Positions 53,605 to 63,559 of a stretch of 64,000 nucleotides of DNA are shown here, piece after piece (positions within the stretch are counted from its first letter, which is position 1; the number at the start of each line of letters is the position of its first letter). Both the position numbers and the translations under genes were made by a program. Location: positions 62,001-126,000 of the forward strand of contig JAFTRA010000017.1 of the NCBI GenBank assembly GCA_017462485.1, written 5' to 3'. The notes under the pieces were generated by a model, which did no database searches, was not told the origin of the DNA, and saw only the letters and a list, made by a program, of their open reading frames with translations. This DNA comes from Clostridia bacterium. Its GTDB lineage: Bacteria; Bacillota; Clostridia; Oscillospirales; CAG-272.

Positions 53605-55871
53605 CAATCTTCGTCCATCATTTCTTCATCCCGACGGTATTCGCATCCGCGCGCCTTGCAAATTACAGCGCCGCGAGTCTTGCGGTAATAAAGCATCTCT
53701 CCGCAATCGGGACATTTTTCATTAAGGGGTCTATCCCACGTGGAGAAATCGCATTCGGGATAGTTATTGCAGCTATAAAACAGAACCTTTTCCTTGGCGT
53801 GCTTTCCTATAATACTTCCGCCGCAACGTGGGCACTCGACTCCTATATCAACAACCTTTTGCTTGGTGAATTTACAGGACGGATAGTTCTTGCACGCAAA
53901 GAAGGTTCCGTATCTTCCGTGACGCACAACCATATCACCGCCGCAAAGCTCACATTTGAAATCAGCAACCTCAAGTGTCTGCTCCTTGGGCTTCACGGGA
54001 TTTCCCTCTTTATCAACAGCGATAGTGCTGCGGCAGGATGGATAATCCGGGCATGCAAGGAATCTTCCGAATCTGCCTGTTTTATATATCATTTTTTTAC
54101 CGCACTTGGGGCAATCGTAATTGCTTTCCTCTGCGGGTACCTTCAAGAGAGTTTTTTCACGGTTGTTTTTACTTGCATTTTCAAGCTCTACCGCAAAATT
54201 CTCATAGAAACCGCCTATCAGTTTCTCAATCGTTGTATTTCCGTTTTCTATATCGTCAAGATTGGATTCCATTCCCGCCGTAAACTCGTAGTCAACGATT
54301 TCGGGGAAAAATTCCTTCATAAAATCGGTAGTGATTTCGCCAAGCTTAGTTCCAACCAAATGCTTACCCTCGCGTCTTACGTAGTCGCGTGAGATTATTA
54401 TGGATATTATCGGTGCATAGGTCGAAGGTCTGCCTATTCCGTTCTCCTCTAGGAACTTTATCAAGGAAGCCTCGGTATATCTTGCCGGGGGTTCGGTATA
54501 GTGCTGCTTCTTGACAATTTCACCGATAGCGAGCTTTTCTCCCTCCGAAACGGTGGGAAGCTTCGACATATCAAGCTCGTCGTCCTCGGCAGAATCATCG
54601 TCGGAATAATCGTAAAGAACCATATATCCCTGCGATTTTACAGTCTGGCCGCCGGTCTTGAATATATGTGAGGAATTTTCTATTTCAACTGTAACGGTAT
54701 CTATAACCGCCACTTCCATCTGGCTTGCTATAAATCTTTCCCAAATAAGCTTATAAAGCTTGTATTGGTCGAGGGAAAGCATTTTTCTCAGTTTTTTAGG
54801 CGTGAATTCAACGTTAGACGGTCTTATCGCCTCGTGAGCGTCCTGCGCGTTGCTCTTGCTCTTGTAAGAACGGATTTCCTCGGGGAGATATTCTCCGCCG
54901 AAGCTCTTCTCGATATACTCTCTTGCGTGCAGAGTGGCGGTTTCCGAGATTCTCGTAGAGTCCGTACGCATATAGGTTATAAGACCCTGAACACCACCGA
55001 ACTCGTGACCGATATTAAGACCGTCGTAAAGCTCTTGAGCAATCTTCATCGTCTTATGAGACTGGAATCCAAGCTTCTTTGAAGCCTCCTGCTGAAGAGT
55101 CGAGGTAGTAAAGGGTGGAGCCGGAAGCTTTTGCTTTTCAATATGCTTTACCGAAGCTACCTTGAATTGACCGTTGGATACGAGCTTTTCTATTTCTGCG
55201 GCATCCTTCTCCGATTCAAGCTTAACTTTACCGTTTTTATTACCAAAGTAATGAGCGTTAATTACCTCACCGTTGCTTTGCACAAGAGCGGCATCGACAG
55301 TCCAATACTCCTTAGGAACAAACTGCGAAATCTCTTTTTCTCTTTCGGTGATTATTCTCGCTGCAACCGACTGAACTCTTCCGCCCGAAAGACCGCTTCC
55401 GACGTTCTTCCAAAGAACCTCGCTCAAATTAAATCCAACGAGCCTGTCAAGAATTCTTCTGGCCTGCTGCGAATTTACAAGGTCCATATTTATGCATCTC
55501 GGAGCTTTTATCGCTTCCTTTACAACGCTCTTTGTGATTTCGTTAAAGGTAACTCGGCACGCCTTGCTTTCGGGAATACCCAGCTCATTCGCTATATGCC
55601 ACGCAATCGCCTCTCCCTCGCGGTCAGGGTCGGTTGCGATAAATATTTTGTTTGCCGATTTGGCTTCTTTTTTTAGTTCTTTTATAACATCGCCCTTGCC
55701 TCTTATGTTGATATAATGAGGCTTAAAATTATTTTCAACATCTATTCCGAGGCTGCTTTTCGGCAAGTCTCTTATATGACCCTTTGAAGCTATAACCTTA
55801 TAGTTAGAGCCTAAATAGCCTTTCACTGTATTTGCTTTTGCGGGTGATTCCAAAATAACTAAATTTGCCAT
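53604..55871 (-). CDS. topA: DNA topoisomerase I with four C-terminal zinc ribbons
   Basis: Type IA topoisomerase relaxing negative supercoils. 755 residues: Toprim ([30 protein letters not shown]), catalytic tyrosine in [14 protein letters not shown], and four C-terminal zinc ribbons with paired cysteines ([28 protein letters not shown] and their partners). The ribosome binding site GAAAGGAG is about 19 bases upstream of ATG, with a small hairpin in between. It is followed by coupled trmFO and plsX. Confidence 0.97.
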   Translation of the reverse strand: MANLVILESPAKANTVKGYLGSNYKVIASKGHIRDLPKSSLGIDVENNFKPHYINIRGKGDVIKELKKEAKSANKIFIATDPDREGEAIAWHIANELGIPESKACRVTFNEITKSVVKEAIKAPRCINMDLVNSQQARRILDRLVGFNLSEVLWKNVGSGLSGGRVQSVAARIITEREKEISQFVPKEYWTVDAALVQSNGEVINAHYFGNKNGKVKLESEKDAAEIEKLVSNGQFKVASVKHIEKQKLPAPPFTTSTLQQEASKKLGFQSHKTMKIAQELYDGLNIGHEFGGVQGLITYMRTDSTRISETATLHAREYIEKSFGGEYLPEEIRSYKSKSNAQDAHEAIRPSNVEFTPKKLRKMLSLDQYKLYKLIWERFIASQMEVAVIDTVTVEIENSSHIFKTGGQTVKSQGYMVLYDYSDDDSAEDDELDMSKLPTVSEGEKLAIGEIVKKQHYTEPPARYTEASLIKFLEENGIGRPSTYAPIISIIISRDYVRREGKHLVGTKLGEITTDFMKEFFPEIVDYEFTAGMESNLDDIENGNTTIEKLIGGFYENFAVELENASKNNREKTLLKVPAEESNYDCPKCGKKMIYKTGRFGRFLACPDYPSCRSTIAVDKEGNPVKPKEQTLEVADFKCELCGGDMVVRHGRYGTFFACKNYPSCKFTKQKVVDIGVECPRCGGSIIGKHAKEKVLFYSCNNYPECDFSTWDRPLNEKCPDCGEMLYYRKTRGAVICKARGCEYRRDEEMMDED

Positions 55872-55902
55872 ATATTAAGCGGACAAGCCGCTCCTTTCAT
55901 TT

Positions 55903-57183
55903 TTAATTGCGCTTAACCTTTTCTCCGGGAAGCATAGTTACGAATCTTCCCATTTCAAGCTTAAGTAATGCTTTCATAACAAAGGGCATTTTATACCCTA
56001 AATCCGTCAGTGATTCTATCGAGCACGCTTCACCTTGCGGAATACTTTTATAAAGCTCGACAGTATCCTTATCAAAATTCATATTTTCTATTGAAATTTC
56101 GGGAATTACTGTCTCGTTCGGAATGTTTTTTTCCGAAGAATTATCAGACTCCTGATTTTCGGTATTCTCGTTTTTCGCGCGTTTTTTGTGTGAATAAGAA
56201 GAAAAGATATTATCTCCTTGAGCCACGCAAGAAACTTCAAGCTCAAGAAATACGTCGCTCATTCGTACGTCGAGCTTTTCTTTCAGCTTGAACGGATTTA
56301 TCTTTCCGGTATATACGAATTCAAGGTCAGAAATTATATCGTCGGGAGTCGTAATAAGCTTCGCTCCGTTCTTGATTAAAAGATTGGTTACTTCGCTGTT
56401 CTTATTATCAACGTTGCCCGGTAAGGCATATACGGTCTTACCGAATTTTTTGGCGTATCTTGCGGTTATTATAGCTCCGCTACGCTCTCTTCCCTCGATA
56501 ACCACCGTTGATGAGGATATTCCCGCAATCAGTCTGTTTCTCGTTGGGAAGTTGTATCTCGCAGGCCGTGTTCCCGGCGCATACTCCGTCATAACGCAGC
56601 CGTTTTTGACGATTTCTCTGGCAAGCCTTTTATGCTGCTCGGGATAGCAAACGTCAATACCGCTTCCAAGAAAGGCGACGTTTACTCCGCCTGCCGAAAT
56701 TGAGCCCGCGTGAGAAACACCGTCTATGCCGATAGCCATACCCGAGACTATTACCGCACCGGCGGTAGCAAGGTCATGACCTATGATAAAAGCATTTTTC
56801 CTGCCGTAGTCGGTAAGTCTTCTCGTTCCTACCATAGCTACTAGGCACTCGCTGTTAAAATCGGGAAGTACACCTCTGTAATAAAGCAAAACGGGAGGCG
56901 TATTTATTTCTCTTAATGAGTTTGGAAACTCACTGTCGGAATATTTAAGAATTCCAACGTTCTTTTTCTCGCAAAAGCTATATATATCCTCTGCTCTTTT
57001 GAGATTTTTGTCAAGCAAGGCGGGAAGATCCTTGGATTTTTCTCCAACGCATCTTTTTATATCAAATTCGTCTGCCGCAAATATAGCCTCTGCGGTTTCA
57101 AACCTTTCTATAAGCTTGCGAAATGTTTCTTTCCCGGGCGTAACCGAGAGAGAAAGCCACAGCCAATAAATATTATCCTTCAT
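55903..57183 (-). CDS. dprA: DNA processing protein DprA
   Basis: Loads RecA onto incoming single-stranded DNA during transformation. Central Rossmann-like domain with MVGTRRLTDYGRKNA, SGMAIGIDGVSHAGS, LGSGIDVCYPEQHK and SGAIITARYAKKFGK. N-terminal helix-hairpin region and C-terminal winged-helix region follow the family, but a low-complexity acidic linker (ENTENQESDNSSEKN) separates the last. The frame is open to 57237; the ATG at 57183 with GAGGGTG is used. 426 residues, longer than the common 300-380 because of the linker. Other competence genes are not in the window. Confidence 0.95.
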   Translation of the reverse strand: MKDNIYWLWLSLSVTPGKETFRKLIERFETAEAIFAADEFDIKRCVGEKSKDLPALLDKNLKRAEDIYSFCEKKNVGILKYSDSEFPNSLREINTPPVLLYYRGVLPDFNSECLVAMVGTRRLTDYGRKNAFIIGHDLATAGAVIVSGMAIGIDGVSHAGSISAGGVNVAFLGSGIDVCYPEQHKRLAREIVKNGCVMTEYAPGTRPARYNFPTRNRLIAGISSSTVVIEGRERSGAIITARYAKKFGKTVYALPGNVDNKNSEVTNLLIKNGAKLITTPDDIISDLEFVYTGKINPFKLKEKLDVRMSDVFLELEVSCVAQGDNIFSSYSHKKRAKNENTENQESDNSSEKNIPNETVIPEISIENMNFDKDTVELYKSIPQGEACSIESLTDLGYKMPFVMKALLKLEMGRFVTMLPGEKVKRN

Positions 57184-57193
57184 AAAACACCCT

Positions 57194-58030
57194 CTAGATG
57201 ATTTTGCTTTGTTCCCACATAAAGATTGCCGCGGCAACCGATGCGTTAAGCGATTCGGTTTTTGAAGAGATGGGAATATATATTCCGCCGTCCGACGCTT
57301 CCGAAATATCCCTCGGAACGCCGTGTCCCTCGTTGCCTATAATAACAGCGTCCCACTTGGTAATATTTATCTCACCAAGCGGCTTTGCCGTCTCGGAAAG
57401 CTCAGCGGAATAAACGCGTCTGCCATTTGAGCGCATAGCTTCGATGTATTTTTTCAAATCCGAAACTCTTGTCACTTTAACGCGAAAAAGACTTCCCATT
57501 GCTCCCCTGACCGTTTTGGGATTATATATATCCGCGCAGTCGCTGCTCAGAACAATGTGCTCAACTCCGAAAGCAACGGCGCTTCTTATAGCAGAGCCGA
57601 GATTTCCCGGATCTCTGACAGAGCATAATACGATGGACCTGCCACACGCATTTTTTGAAAACTCTTCCTTATATATTATATCCATTTGACGGAAAAAGTC
57701 AAGATGTTTTATTACACTTATTACGCCTTGGGGCGCATTTTCGGTAGAAATTTTCGAAAAAACACCGTCTGCTACTACCTGAACCTCCGAGTCATCGCCT
57801 TTTCCATCTCGCACGAGCTCCTTAAGCTTTGGTAAAATTCTATCGGCTTTCGCTTCATTTACGAAAATTTTTGCAACCGGAAGACCCGCAGAAAGCGCCT
57901 CGTACGTCAGCTTCTCGCCCTCGGCAAGAAACATTTTTTCACAATCTCTTCCCTTTTTGTCTTTAAGCGAAGCCGCCCATTTAACCGTCGCATTATTTCT
58001 GCTGGTTATTATTTCATCTATAAATTTCAC
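57194..58030 (-). CDS. SpoU/TrmH family RNA 2'-O-methyltransferase
   Basis: A 278-residue SPOUT methyltransferase: N-terminal substrate-binding segment (FLAEGEKLTYEALSAG) and the knotted catalytic domain with LCSVRDPGNLGSAIRSA, VRGAMGSLFRVKV, IIGNEGHGVP and ESLNASVAAAIFMWEQ. Likely acts on 23S rRNA, as relatives RlmB and TsnR do. The frame is open to 58192, but GTG at 58030 with GGAGG six bases upstream gives MKFIDEIITSRNN, the conserved start. Confidence 0.92.
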   Translation of the reverse strand: MKFIDEIITSRNNATVKWAASLKDKKGRDCEKMFLAEGEKLTYEALSAGLPVAKIFVNEAKADRILPKLKELVRDGKGDDSEVQVVADGVFSKISTENAPQGVISVIKHLDFFRQMDIIYKEEFSKNACGRSIVLCSVRDPGNLGSAIRSAVAFGVEHIVLSSDCADIYNPKTVRGAMGSLFRVKVTRVSDLKKYIEAMRSNGRRVYSAELSETAKPLGEINITKWDAVIIGNEGHGVPRDISEASDGGIYIPISSKTESLNASVAAAIFMWEQSKII

Positions 58031-58042
58031 GTTTCCCTCCAA

Positions 58043-58083
58043 GATAAAAATCCCGGTCGGCCACAAACGACACAACCGGGAAT
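58043..58083 (-). terminator. Terminator of the infC-rpmI-rplT operon
   Basis: Minus strand: TTCCCGGT pairs with ACCGGGAT around a 17-base loop, followed by TTTTATC. Lies 10 bases past rplT and overlaps the 5' region of the methyltransferase gene. Confidence 0.85.
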
Positions 58084-58091
58084 TTATGCTA

Positions 58092-58445
58092 TTAAAGAGC
58101 TGCCTTAGCCTTCTCGCAAATTGCAGCGAATGCTTCCTTATCGGAAACTGCGATTTCAGCGAGCATCTTACGGTTGAGGTCGATACCTGCAACCTTAAGA
58201 CCGTGCATAAGTGTGGAATAATTCATACCGCAAACCTTAGCCTGCGCGGAAATTCTTGTAATCCAAAGAGAACGGAAGTCTCTCTTCTTCATCTTACGGC
58301 CTGCGAAAGCATAGTTACCGCTCTTGAGAACGGCCTGCTTAGCCATCTTGAAATGCTTGGACTTTGCACCCCAGTAACCCTTGGCTGCCTTGAGGATGCT
58401 CTTTCTTCTCTTGCGCGTCATCATCGCGCCCTTAATTCTTGCCAT
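58092..58445 (-). CDS. rplT: Ribosomal protein bL20
   Basis: 50S assembly protein and, in Bacillota, the repressor of its own operon through the infC leader. The 117 residues include the long basic N-terminal helix ([20 protein letters not shown]) and the globular RNA-binding part ending [15 protein letters not shown]. Last gene of infC-rpmI-rplT. Confidence 0.98.
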   Translation of the reverse strand: MARIKGAMMTRKRRKSILKAAKGYWGAKSKHFKMAKQAVLKSGNYAFAGRKMKKRDFRSLWITRISAQAKVCGMNYSTLMHGLKVAGIDLNRKMLAEIAVSDKEAFAAICEKAKAAL

Positions 58446-58481
58446 TTTATATGTTCCTCCAAATTTTCTTCGATTGCCTTA

Positions 58482-58676
58482 TCACTTATTGATAAGAGTT
58501 CTGTAAGTGGGTGCGAAGCTCTCGCTGAGTATAGCGCCCTTACGAAGGCCTCTCTTACGCTTAGCAGTCTTGAGACCGAGCTTATGACGATGATTGTTAT
58601 GAGACATCTTTACCTTGCCGCTACCTGTGAGAGAAAATCTCTTGGAAGATGCCTTATGTGTTTTGATCTTTCCCAT
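58482..58676 (-). CDS. rpmI: Ribosomal protein bL35
   Basis: Small basic 50S protein; MGKIKTHKASSKRFSLTGSGK and HNNHRHKLGLKTAKRKRGLR are the family landmarks. 64 residues. Middle gene of the operon. Confidence 0.98.
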   Translation of the reverse strand: MGKIKTHKASSKRFSLTGSGKVKMSHNNHRHKLGLKTAKRKRGLRKGAILSESFAPTYRTLINK

Positions 58677-58721
58677 TTTAATATCTCCTTTTCGTTGGGT
58701 AATACCCTTTTATTAACTTAA

Positions 58722-59261
58722 TTACTTCTTTTCGGGTTTTGCCGGAGCTAAAACAATAGACATAAATCTACCGTCAAGCACGGGCTTCTTCTCGGCAACG
58801 CCTACTCCTTTAAGCGCTTCCTCGAATTTAGCTATGACTTCTCTACCAAGCTCCATATGAGACATTTCTCTTCCTCTAAAGCGAACAACAGCCTTTACCT
58901 TGTTGCCCTCACCGAGAAACTTTTTAGCCTGGTTAACTCTGGTATCCAAATCGTGCTGCTCAATACGGCAGGAAAGCTGAACTTCCTTAACCTTAACGAT
59001 TACCTGCTTCTTTTTGGCTTCCTTCTCTCTCTTGTCACGCTCAAAGCAGAACTTTCCGTAATCAATAGCTCTGCATACGGGGGGAGCTGCGTTGGGAGCG
59101 ATAAGCACGAGATCTACGCCGTTATTTTCAGCATAGGCAAGCGCATCAGCAATTTTCATAATACCAACCTGCTCGTTTGCAGGACCGAGTACTCTGACCT
59201 CGGGATACTTTATCTCCTCGTTAATAGGGAGATTCTTTTCGTCTTTGGTGCTAATAGCCAT
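58722..59261 (-). CDS. infC: Translation initiation factor IF-3
   Basis: Prevents premature subunit joining and checks start-codon fidelity. N domain (LPINEEIKYPEVRVLGPANEQVG), linker helix rich in Lys/Glu, and C domain (CRIEQHDLDTRVNQAKKFL, RFRGREMSH). The frame is open to 59312. The ATG at 59261 is given as start, but GGAGG is only three bases before it; the ATT at 59255 (third codon, nine bases from GGAGG) matches the rare AUU start used for infC in other bacteria. The real start may therefore be 59255. Confidence 0.95.
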   Translation of the reverse strand: MAISTKDEKNLPINEEIKYPEVRVLGPANEQVGIMKIADALAYAENNGVDLVLIAPNAAPPVCRAIDYGKFCFERDKREKEAKKKQVIVKVKEVQLSCRIEQHDLDTRVNQAKKFLGEGNKVKAVVRFRGREMSHMELGREVIAKFEEALKGVGVAEKKPVLDGRFMSIVLAPAKPEKK

Positions 59262-59413
59262 ATACCTCCGAAAAAATAAAAAATGCATACAGAAATCTCC
59301 GTACGCACACAAACAAAGCTCAGACTGCGAGCTTTTTAAGTATTAACCATACGCACTCATGTGGTAAGGTGAGAACGGAAATTCTGCTTTATTTTTGTTA
59401 GCATTTCGCTACG
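59262..59413 (-). promoter_or_regulatory. infC leader with attenuator-like terminator (L20-leader candidate)
   Basis: The roughly 150-base 5' UTR ends in a hairpin TGCGTAC/GTATGCA (59284-59307) followed by TTTTTTATTTTTT just before the ribosome binding site: a terminator ahead of the first gene. A second stem, AAAGCTC/GAGCTTT, lies at 59315-59335, and GTGCGTAYGG occurs twice, allowing alternative pairing. In B. subtilis L20 controls this operon by premature termination in the leader. Confidence 0.65.
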
Positions 59414-59419
59414 TGCGTT

Positions 59420-59448
59420 ATTATACCACCATTTTCGCTGTTTGTCAA
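59420..59448 (-). promoter_or_regulatory. Consensus sigma-A promoter for infC-rpmI-rplT
   Basis: Minus strand: TTGACA (59443-59448), 17-base spacer, TATAAT (59420-59425). Transcription would start near 59413. Confidence 0.92.
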
Positions 59449-59543
59449 TAGCTTTTTTGAATTTTTTTGAAATTCGACTTTTTTTATTGCTTTTTCTCTG
59501 TTTTTAACCATTTTAACGAAATAAAATTGTTGAATATTCCATC

Positions 59544-59572
59544 TTTACATTTCGTGAGGCTTGTTGTATAAT
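59544..59572 (+). promoter_or_regulatory. Promoter for the candidate small RNA
   Basis: TTTACA (59544-59549), 17-base spacer, TATAAT (59567-59572), on the strand opposite to infC. Confidence 0.7.
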
Positions 59573-59577
59573 GTTAT

Positions 59578-59703
59578 ACGGTAATAAGCGGTACTCGAAG
59601 ACGCGCCAACCTTATGACGCATACTCATCGGCATTGTACCGTACTCACGCAAGGATAGCATAAAAGCCTGTTCGCAAAGTCAGCGGATAGGTTTTTCTTT
59701 TTT
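59578..59703 (+). ncRNA. Candidate structured small RNA of about 125 nt, class unknown
   Basis: A promoter at 59544-59572 and an intrinsic terminator (GCCTGTTCGC at 59666-59675 pairing, with wobbles, with GCGGATAGGT at 59683-59692, then TTTTTCTTTTTTC) bracket a segment without any credible reading frame. Internal pairing is possible between GCGGTAC and GTACCGT and between ACCTT and AAGGA. It lacks the SRP RNA core, tmRNA ends and the riboswitch motifs that I know. It could instead be a 5' regulatory element of lon, although lon has its own possible promoter. Confidence 0.5.
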
Positions 59704-59755
59704 CTTTACTTACACTTCATATTTTAAATTTTATTTTAAAACTTTGTAAAAAGTA

Positions 59756-59784
59756 TAGATTTTTATTTTTTTGTGTGTTATAAT
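59756..59784 (+). promoter_or_regulatory. Possible promoter for lon
   Basis: TAGATT (59756-59761), 17-base spacer, TATAAT (59779-59784), with an alternative TATAAT at 59784-59789. The -35 is poor. No HrcA (CIRCE) inverted repeat is visible. Confidence 0.4.
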
Positions 59785-59835
59785 ATAATGAATTTATATT
59801 GTTAAAATCAGCTTATATTGAAAAAAGGAATAAAT

Positions 59836-62166
59836 ATGTCAGATAACATTCAGGAAAATTCCGAGGTCAGACTCCCCTTAATTCCATTAAGAGGAATAGT
59901 TGCTTTCCCCGGTGTTCAGTTAAATATAGAAATAGTGAGACCTACCTCGCTTAAAGCGTTCACGGCAGCCGCTACTATGCACGATATGAACGTTTTACTC
60001 GTTACGCAGAAGGATATCTCGCAGGAATCCCCCGCTTATGAGGATTTATACGTCACGGGCGTGCTTGCGAAGATTCGTCACGTTGTAAAAAACACTCAAA
60101 ACAATCTTTCGGTTGTCTTCGAGGGTATTTCCAGAGCTGCGCTAAAGAGCGTGGATGACGATGAGGGCTTCCTCAGCGGAACCGCTTTCATTCGAAAGGA
60201 ACTAACCGCCCCGTGCACGCCGCATATAGAAATGCTTATGCGCGAGGTAAAAAACGCGCTGGTTAACCTTGCCGAGATGCACCCGACGTTCACCGATGAT
60301 ATGCGACTTAGCGCAGAAGCCATCACCAACCCGGGAAAATTTGCTGATTTTGTCGCATCCTCGGCGGTTATTGAATATAGCAATAAGCAAGAGATTCTCA
60401 ATTTCGTAAATCACAAATTGAGACTTGAAAAGCTTCTCGTAGTTCTTGAAGAGGAGCGTATGCTTCTCCAGTGTGAGCATGATATACAGATTCAGGTTCG
60501 CGAGAAGATTGACCGAAATCAAAAGGATTATTTCTTGAGAGAACAGGTCAAGGCTATTCAGGCGGAGCTTGGTGAGGACGATGACGACGAAATAAGTGAG
60601 TACGAGGAAAAGATTCACGCAAAGAATCTGAGCGACGAGGTCAGAGAAAAGCTTCTCAAAGAGCTTTCAAAGCTTTCGAAAACACCATTTGGCGCGGCTG
60701 AAAGCACCGTTTTGCGTTCATATCTTGATACCTGCCTCGAATTTCCCTTCGGTGTTAAGACTGAATCCGAGGCTACGGTTGAGAGCGCAAGAAGAATTCT
60801 TAACGAGGACCACGACGGTCTTGATAAGGTAAAGGAGCGCATACTTGAATTCGTTGCAATAAAGCAGTTCTCAAAAGACGTAAAGAATCAGATTATATGC
60901 CTCGTCGGCCCTCCCGGCGTCGGTAAAACCTCCGTTGCCGCATCAATAGCCCGCGCGCTCGGCAGAAAATACGCAAGAGTTTCTCTTGGCGGTATGCACG
61001 ACGAGGCTGAAATCAGAGGTCACCGAAAGACCTACGTCGGCGCTATGCCCGGCAGAATAGTTTCCGCAATAATAAACGCAAAGGCAGAGAACCCCGTTAT
61101 AGTTCTCGATGAAATAGATAAGCTCGCCAACGATTTCAGAGGTGATCCCACGTCTGCTTTGCTTGAGGTGCTTGATCCCGAGCAGAACAAGCTGTTCAGA
61201 GACAACTTTATGGAAATTCCTATTGACCTTTCGGACTGCCTCTTTATCGCTACCGCTAACAGCTATGACAGAATTCCCGCTCCCCTGCTCGACCGTATGG
61301 AAATCATCGAGCTTTCGACCTACACGGATACCGAAAAGCTTGCGATAGCAAAGAACCACCTCGTTCCGAAGCAGCTAAAGAGAAACGGAATTGCTAAAAA
61401 GTATTTCAAAATCAAGGATGACGCCATACTCAAGCTCATCAAGGAATACACAAGAGAGTCGGGCGTTCGAAATCTTGAGCGTGAAATAGCCTCTTTAATA
61501 AGAAAGGCGGCCAAGCGTATCGCAGAGGGCGAAGCGAAATACATCACCGTTACAGTAAAGAATCTCCAATCCTTCCTCGGAAAAGCTAAGGTTCTTCCCG
61601 AAAAGCTTGAGTCGTCCGACCCAGTAGGAGTTGTTAACGGACTTGCGTACACTCAAAGCGGCGGAGATTTACTCAAGGTAGAGGTTGCCGTTATGGAAGG
61701 CACGGGAAAAATAGAGCTTACGGGCTCGCTCGGTGACGTTATGAAGGAGTCGGCTAAAATCGCTCATTCTTATGTGCGCACCGTTACCGAAAAATACGGA
61801 ATTTCATCTACATTCTACAAGGATTCCGATATTCATATCCATTTCCCCGAGGGCGCTATTCCCAAGGACGGTCCCTCCGCAGGTGTTACTATGGTCACGG
61901 CAATAATAAGCGCGCTTGGAAACATTCCCGTAAAGAGAACAGTCGCGATGACCGGTGAGGTTACTCTCCGAGGTAAAGTCCTCCCAATCGGTGGACTCAA
62001 GGAAAAGACGCTTGCCGCCTACCGTTCGGGTATAAGTACTGTTCTTTTACCTTCCGCCAATATGAAGGACCTTGATGAAATTGATACGGAAGCAAAGGAG
62101 CATTTAACCTTCATTCCCTGCGAAACCGTTTCCGACGTGCTTTCCGCAGCTCTCGTAAAATTATAA
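59836..62166 (+). CDS. lon: ATP-dependent protease Lon (LonA)
   Basis: Hexameric AAA+ serine protease degrading damaged and regulatory proteins. 776 residues: N-terminal substrate domain ([20 protein letters not shown]), coiled coil, AAA+ domain with [11 protein letters not shown] near 357 and [10 protein letters not shown], and the protease domain with catalytic Ser681 in PKDGPSAG and Lys722 in GGLKEK. The absence of transmembrane helices marks it as LonA, not LonB. A TTG opens the frame at 59818, but the ATG at 59836 with AAGGA is preferred. engB follows, as in B. subtilis. Confidence 0.97.
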   Translation: MSDNIQENSEVRLPLIPLRGIVAFPGVQLNIEIVRPTSLKAFTAAATMHDMNVLLVTQKDISQESPAYEDLYVTGVLAKIRHVVKNTQNNLSVVFEGISRAALKSVDDDEGFLSGTAFIRKELTAPCTPHIEMLMREVKNALVNLAEMHPTFTDDMRLSAEAITNPGKFADFVASSAVIEYSNKQEILNFVNHKLRLEKLLVVLEEERMLLQCEHDIQIQVREKIDRNQKDYFLREQVKAIQAELGEDDDDEISEYEEKIHAKNLSDEVREKLLKELSKLSKTPFGAAESTVLRSYLDTCLEFPFGVKTESEATVESARRILNEDHDGLDKVKERILEFVAIKQFSKDVKNQIICLVGPPGVGKTSVAASIARALGRKYARVSLGGMHDEAEIRGHRKTYVGAMPGRIVSAIINAKAENPVIVLDEIDKLANDFRGDPTSALLEVLDPEQNKLFRDNFMEIPIDLSDCLFIATANSYDRIPAPLLDRMEIIELSTYTDTEKLAIAKNHLVPKQLKRNGIAKKYFKIKDDAILKLIKEYTRESGVRNLEREIASLIRKAAKRIAEGEAKYITVTVKNLQSFLGKAKVLPEKLESSDPVGVVNGLAYTQSGGDLLKVEVAVMEGTGKIELTGSLGDVMKESAKIAHSYVRTVTEKYGISSTFYKDSDIHIHFPEGAIPKDGPSAGVTMVTAIISALGNIPVKRTVAMTGEVTLRGKVLPIGGLKEKTLAAYRSGISTVLLPSANMKDLDEIDTEAKEHLTFIPCETVSDVLSAALVKL

Positions 62167-62184
62167 TTAAACGGACTTATAAGT

Positions 62185-62790
62185 ATGAAATTTAACGTCA
62201 ATAATTCGAGTATATGTATGACTGTCGGAAATCAAAAGCAATTTCCGAGAGATCCGAAGCCCGAAATAGCCTTATCCGGCAGATCAAACGTCGGCAAAAG
62301 CTCGCTTATCAATACTCTTCTCGGAAGAAAATCGCTTGCCAGAGTCTCCTCCGCACCCGGTAAAACAATTACGATAAATTATTACGGCGTTGACGGAAAA
62401 TTCTATCTTGTCGATCTTCCGGGATACGGATACGCAAAGCGTTCTGCCGAATCAAAGAAATCCTGGAGCTCGCTTACGGAGGACTATTTCCTTAAAAACC
62501 CCTCGAGCGACGCAATAAAGCTCGTAATTCAGCTTATCGATATAAGAACAGGTCCTACCGATGACGACATTATGATGATAAACTTTATGATTGATTGCGA
62601 TATTCCGTTTATCATCGTCACGACCAAGACCGATAAGCTCTCGAAAACGCAGCTTGAAAACGCTCTTGACGAAATCCGCGCGAGCTATTTCGAGGGAACG
62701 AATATAGAAATCATTCCTTTCTCCTCTGTTACTAGAGCAGGTAAGGAAACCTTATGGAGTAAAATTACGGAAGTATTAAACAAAAAATAA
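62185..62790 (+). CDS. engB: Ribosome biogenesis GTPase EngB (YsxC/YihA)
   Basis: TRAFAC GTPase needed for late 50S assembly. The 201 residues show G1 GRSNVGKSSL, G2 region SSAPGKTITINYY, G3 DLPGYGYAKRS and G4 TTKTDKL. lon-engB order is conserved in Bacillota. The ribosome binding site is weak, consistent with coupling to lon 18 bases upstream. Confidence 0.96.
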   Translation: MKFNVNNSSICMTVGNQKQFPRDPKPEIALSGRSNVGKSSLINTLLGRKSLARVSSAPGKTITINYYGVDGKFYLVDLPGYGYAKRSAESKKSWSSLTEDYFLKNPSSDAIKLVIQLIDIRTGPTDDDIMMINFMIDCDIPFIIVTTKTDKLSKTQLENALDEIRASYFEGTNIEIIPFSSVTRAGKETLWSKITEVLNKK

Positions 62791-62791
62791 T

Positions 62792-63541
62792 ATGATTAAT
62801 TCAAGCACGATAATTTATTACGTTATATCCGCGTTCGCAGTCCTCATAACGCTTACCGTTCACGAATACTGCCACGGATATACCGCTTATAAGCTTGGAG
62901 ACCCAACAGCAAAAAGTCTTGGCAGATTAACTCTGAATCCCATAAAGCACATTGACCCAATCGGCGCTCTTTGCATGGTGTTCTTCCATTTCGGTTGGGC
63001 AAAGCCCGTACCGATAAATGCAAGGTATTTTAAGAAACCGAAAAGAGATTTTGCGTTAGTTGCGCTCGCAGGACCGCTTTCAAACTTAATTATGTCTGTT
63101 TTCTCAGCTTTGGTTTATCTTATTATTTATTCGTCGCTTAAGGACTTTAAGTTTGCCAGTGAATTTCTCTTGACCTTCACGCAAAACATTCTCAATTTCT
63201 TTTACCTGTTTCACCTTGTAAACATAGGTATAGCAATATTCAATTTAATTCCCATTCCCCCTCTTGACGGCTCGAGAATACTCAACGTTATTTTGCCTGA
63301 AAGAGTATATTTTGGAATTATGAAATACGAAAGAACTATCTATTTCGCTATGCTCGGCTGGCTCTTACTCGGAGACTACGTGGTCTCGTTCCTGCTTTCC
63401 GTGCCTCTAATTGCGGCAAGCCCCGTCCTTTCGTCTCTCGTAAGAATATTCTCTCTTTCCGAAATTCTGGGTTATGCAATCGACGGAATCTCTTCCTTAA
63501 TATTTAAATTATGGCAACTGATTCCCTTTCTAAATATCTGA
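62792..63541 (+). CDS. Site-2 protease family membrane metalloprotease (M50)
   Basis: A 249-residue polytopic protein with the zinc motif HEYCH (His24, Glu25, His28) in the first helix pair and the third ligand in LIPIPPLDGSRIL. This is the small M50B form without PDZ or CBS domains, found widely in Bacillota upstream of scpA. Regulated intramembrane proteolysis is expected from the family; the substrate is unknown. It begins two bases after the engB stop codon. Confidence 0.9.
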   Translation: MINSSTIIYYVISAFAVLITLTVHEYCHGYTAYKLGDPTAKSLGRLTLNPIKHIDPIGALCMVFFHFGWAKPVPINARYFKKPKRDFALVALAGPLSNLIMSVFSALVYLIIYSSLKDFKFASEFLLTFTQNILNFFYLFHLVNIGIAIFNLIPIPPLDGSRILNVILPERVYFGIMKYERTIYFAMLGWLLLGDYVVSFLLSVPLIAASPVLSSLVRIFSLSEILGYAIDGISSLIFKLWQLIPFLNI

Positions 63542-63559
63542 TATGGAGATATAACAACG

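Noticed and set aside
58031..58192. N-terminal extension of the SpoU methyltransferase
   Set aside because: It would cover the infC operon terminator and the rplT end; GTG at 58030 has the ribosome binding site.
59578..59703. SRP RNA, tmRNA or 6S RNA identity for the candidate small RNA
   Set aside because: The SRP apical motif is absent, tmRNA ends and tag frame are absent, and it is shorter than typical 6S RNA without the central bubble that I could recognise.
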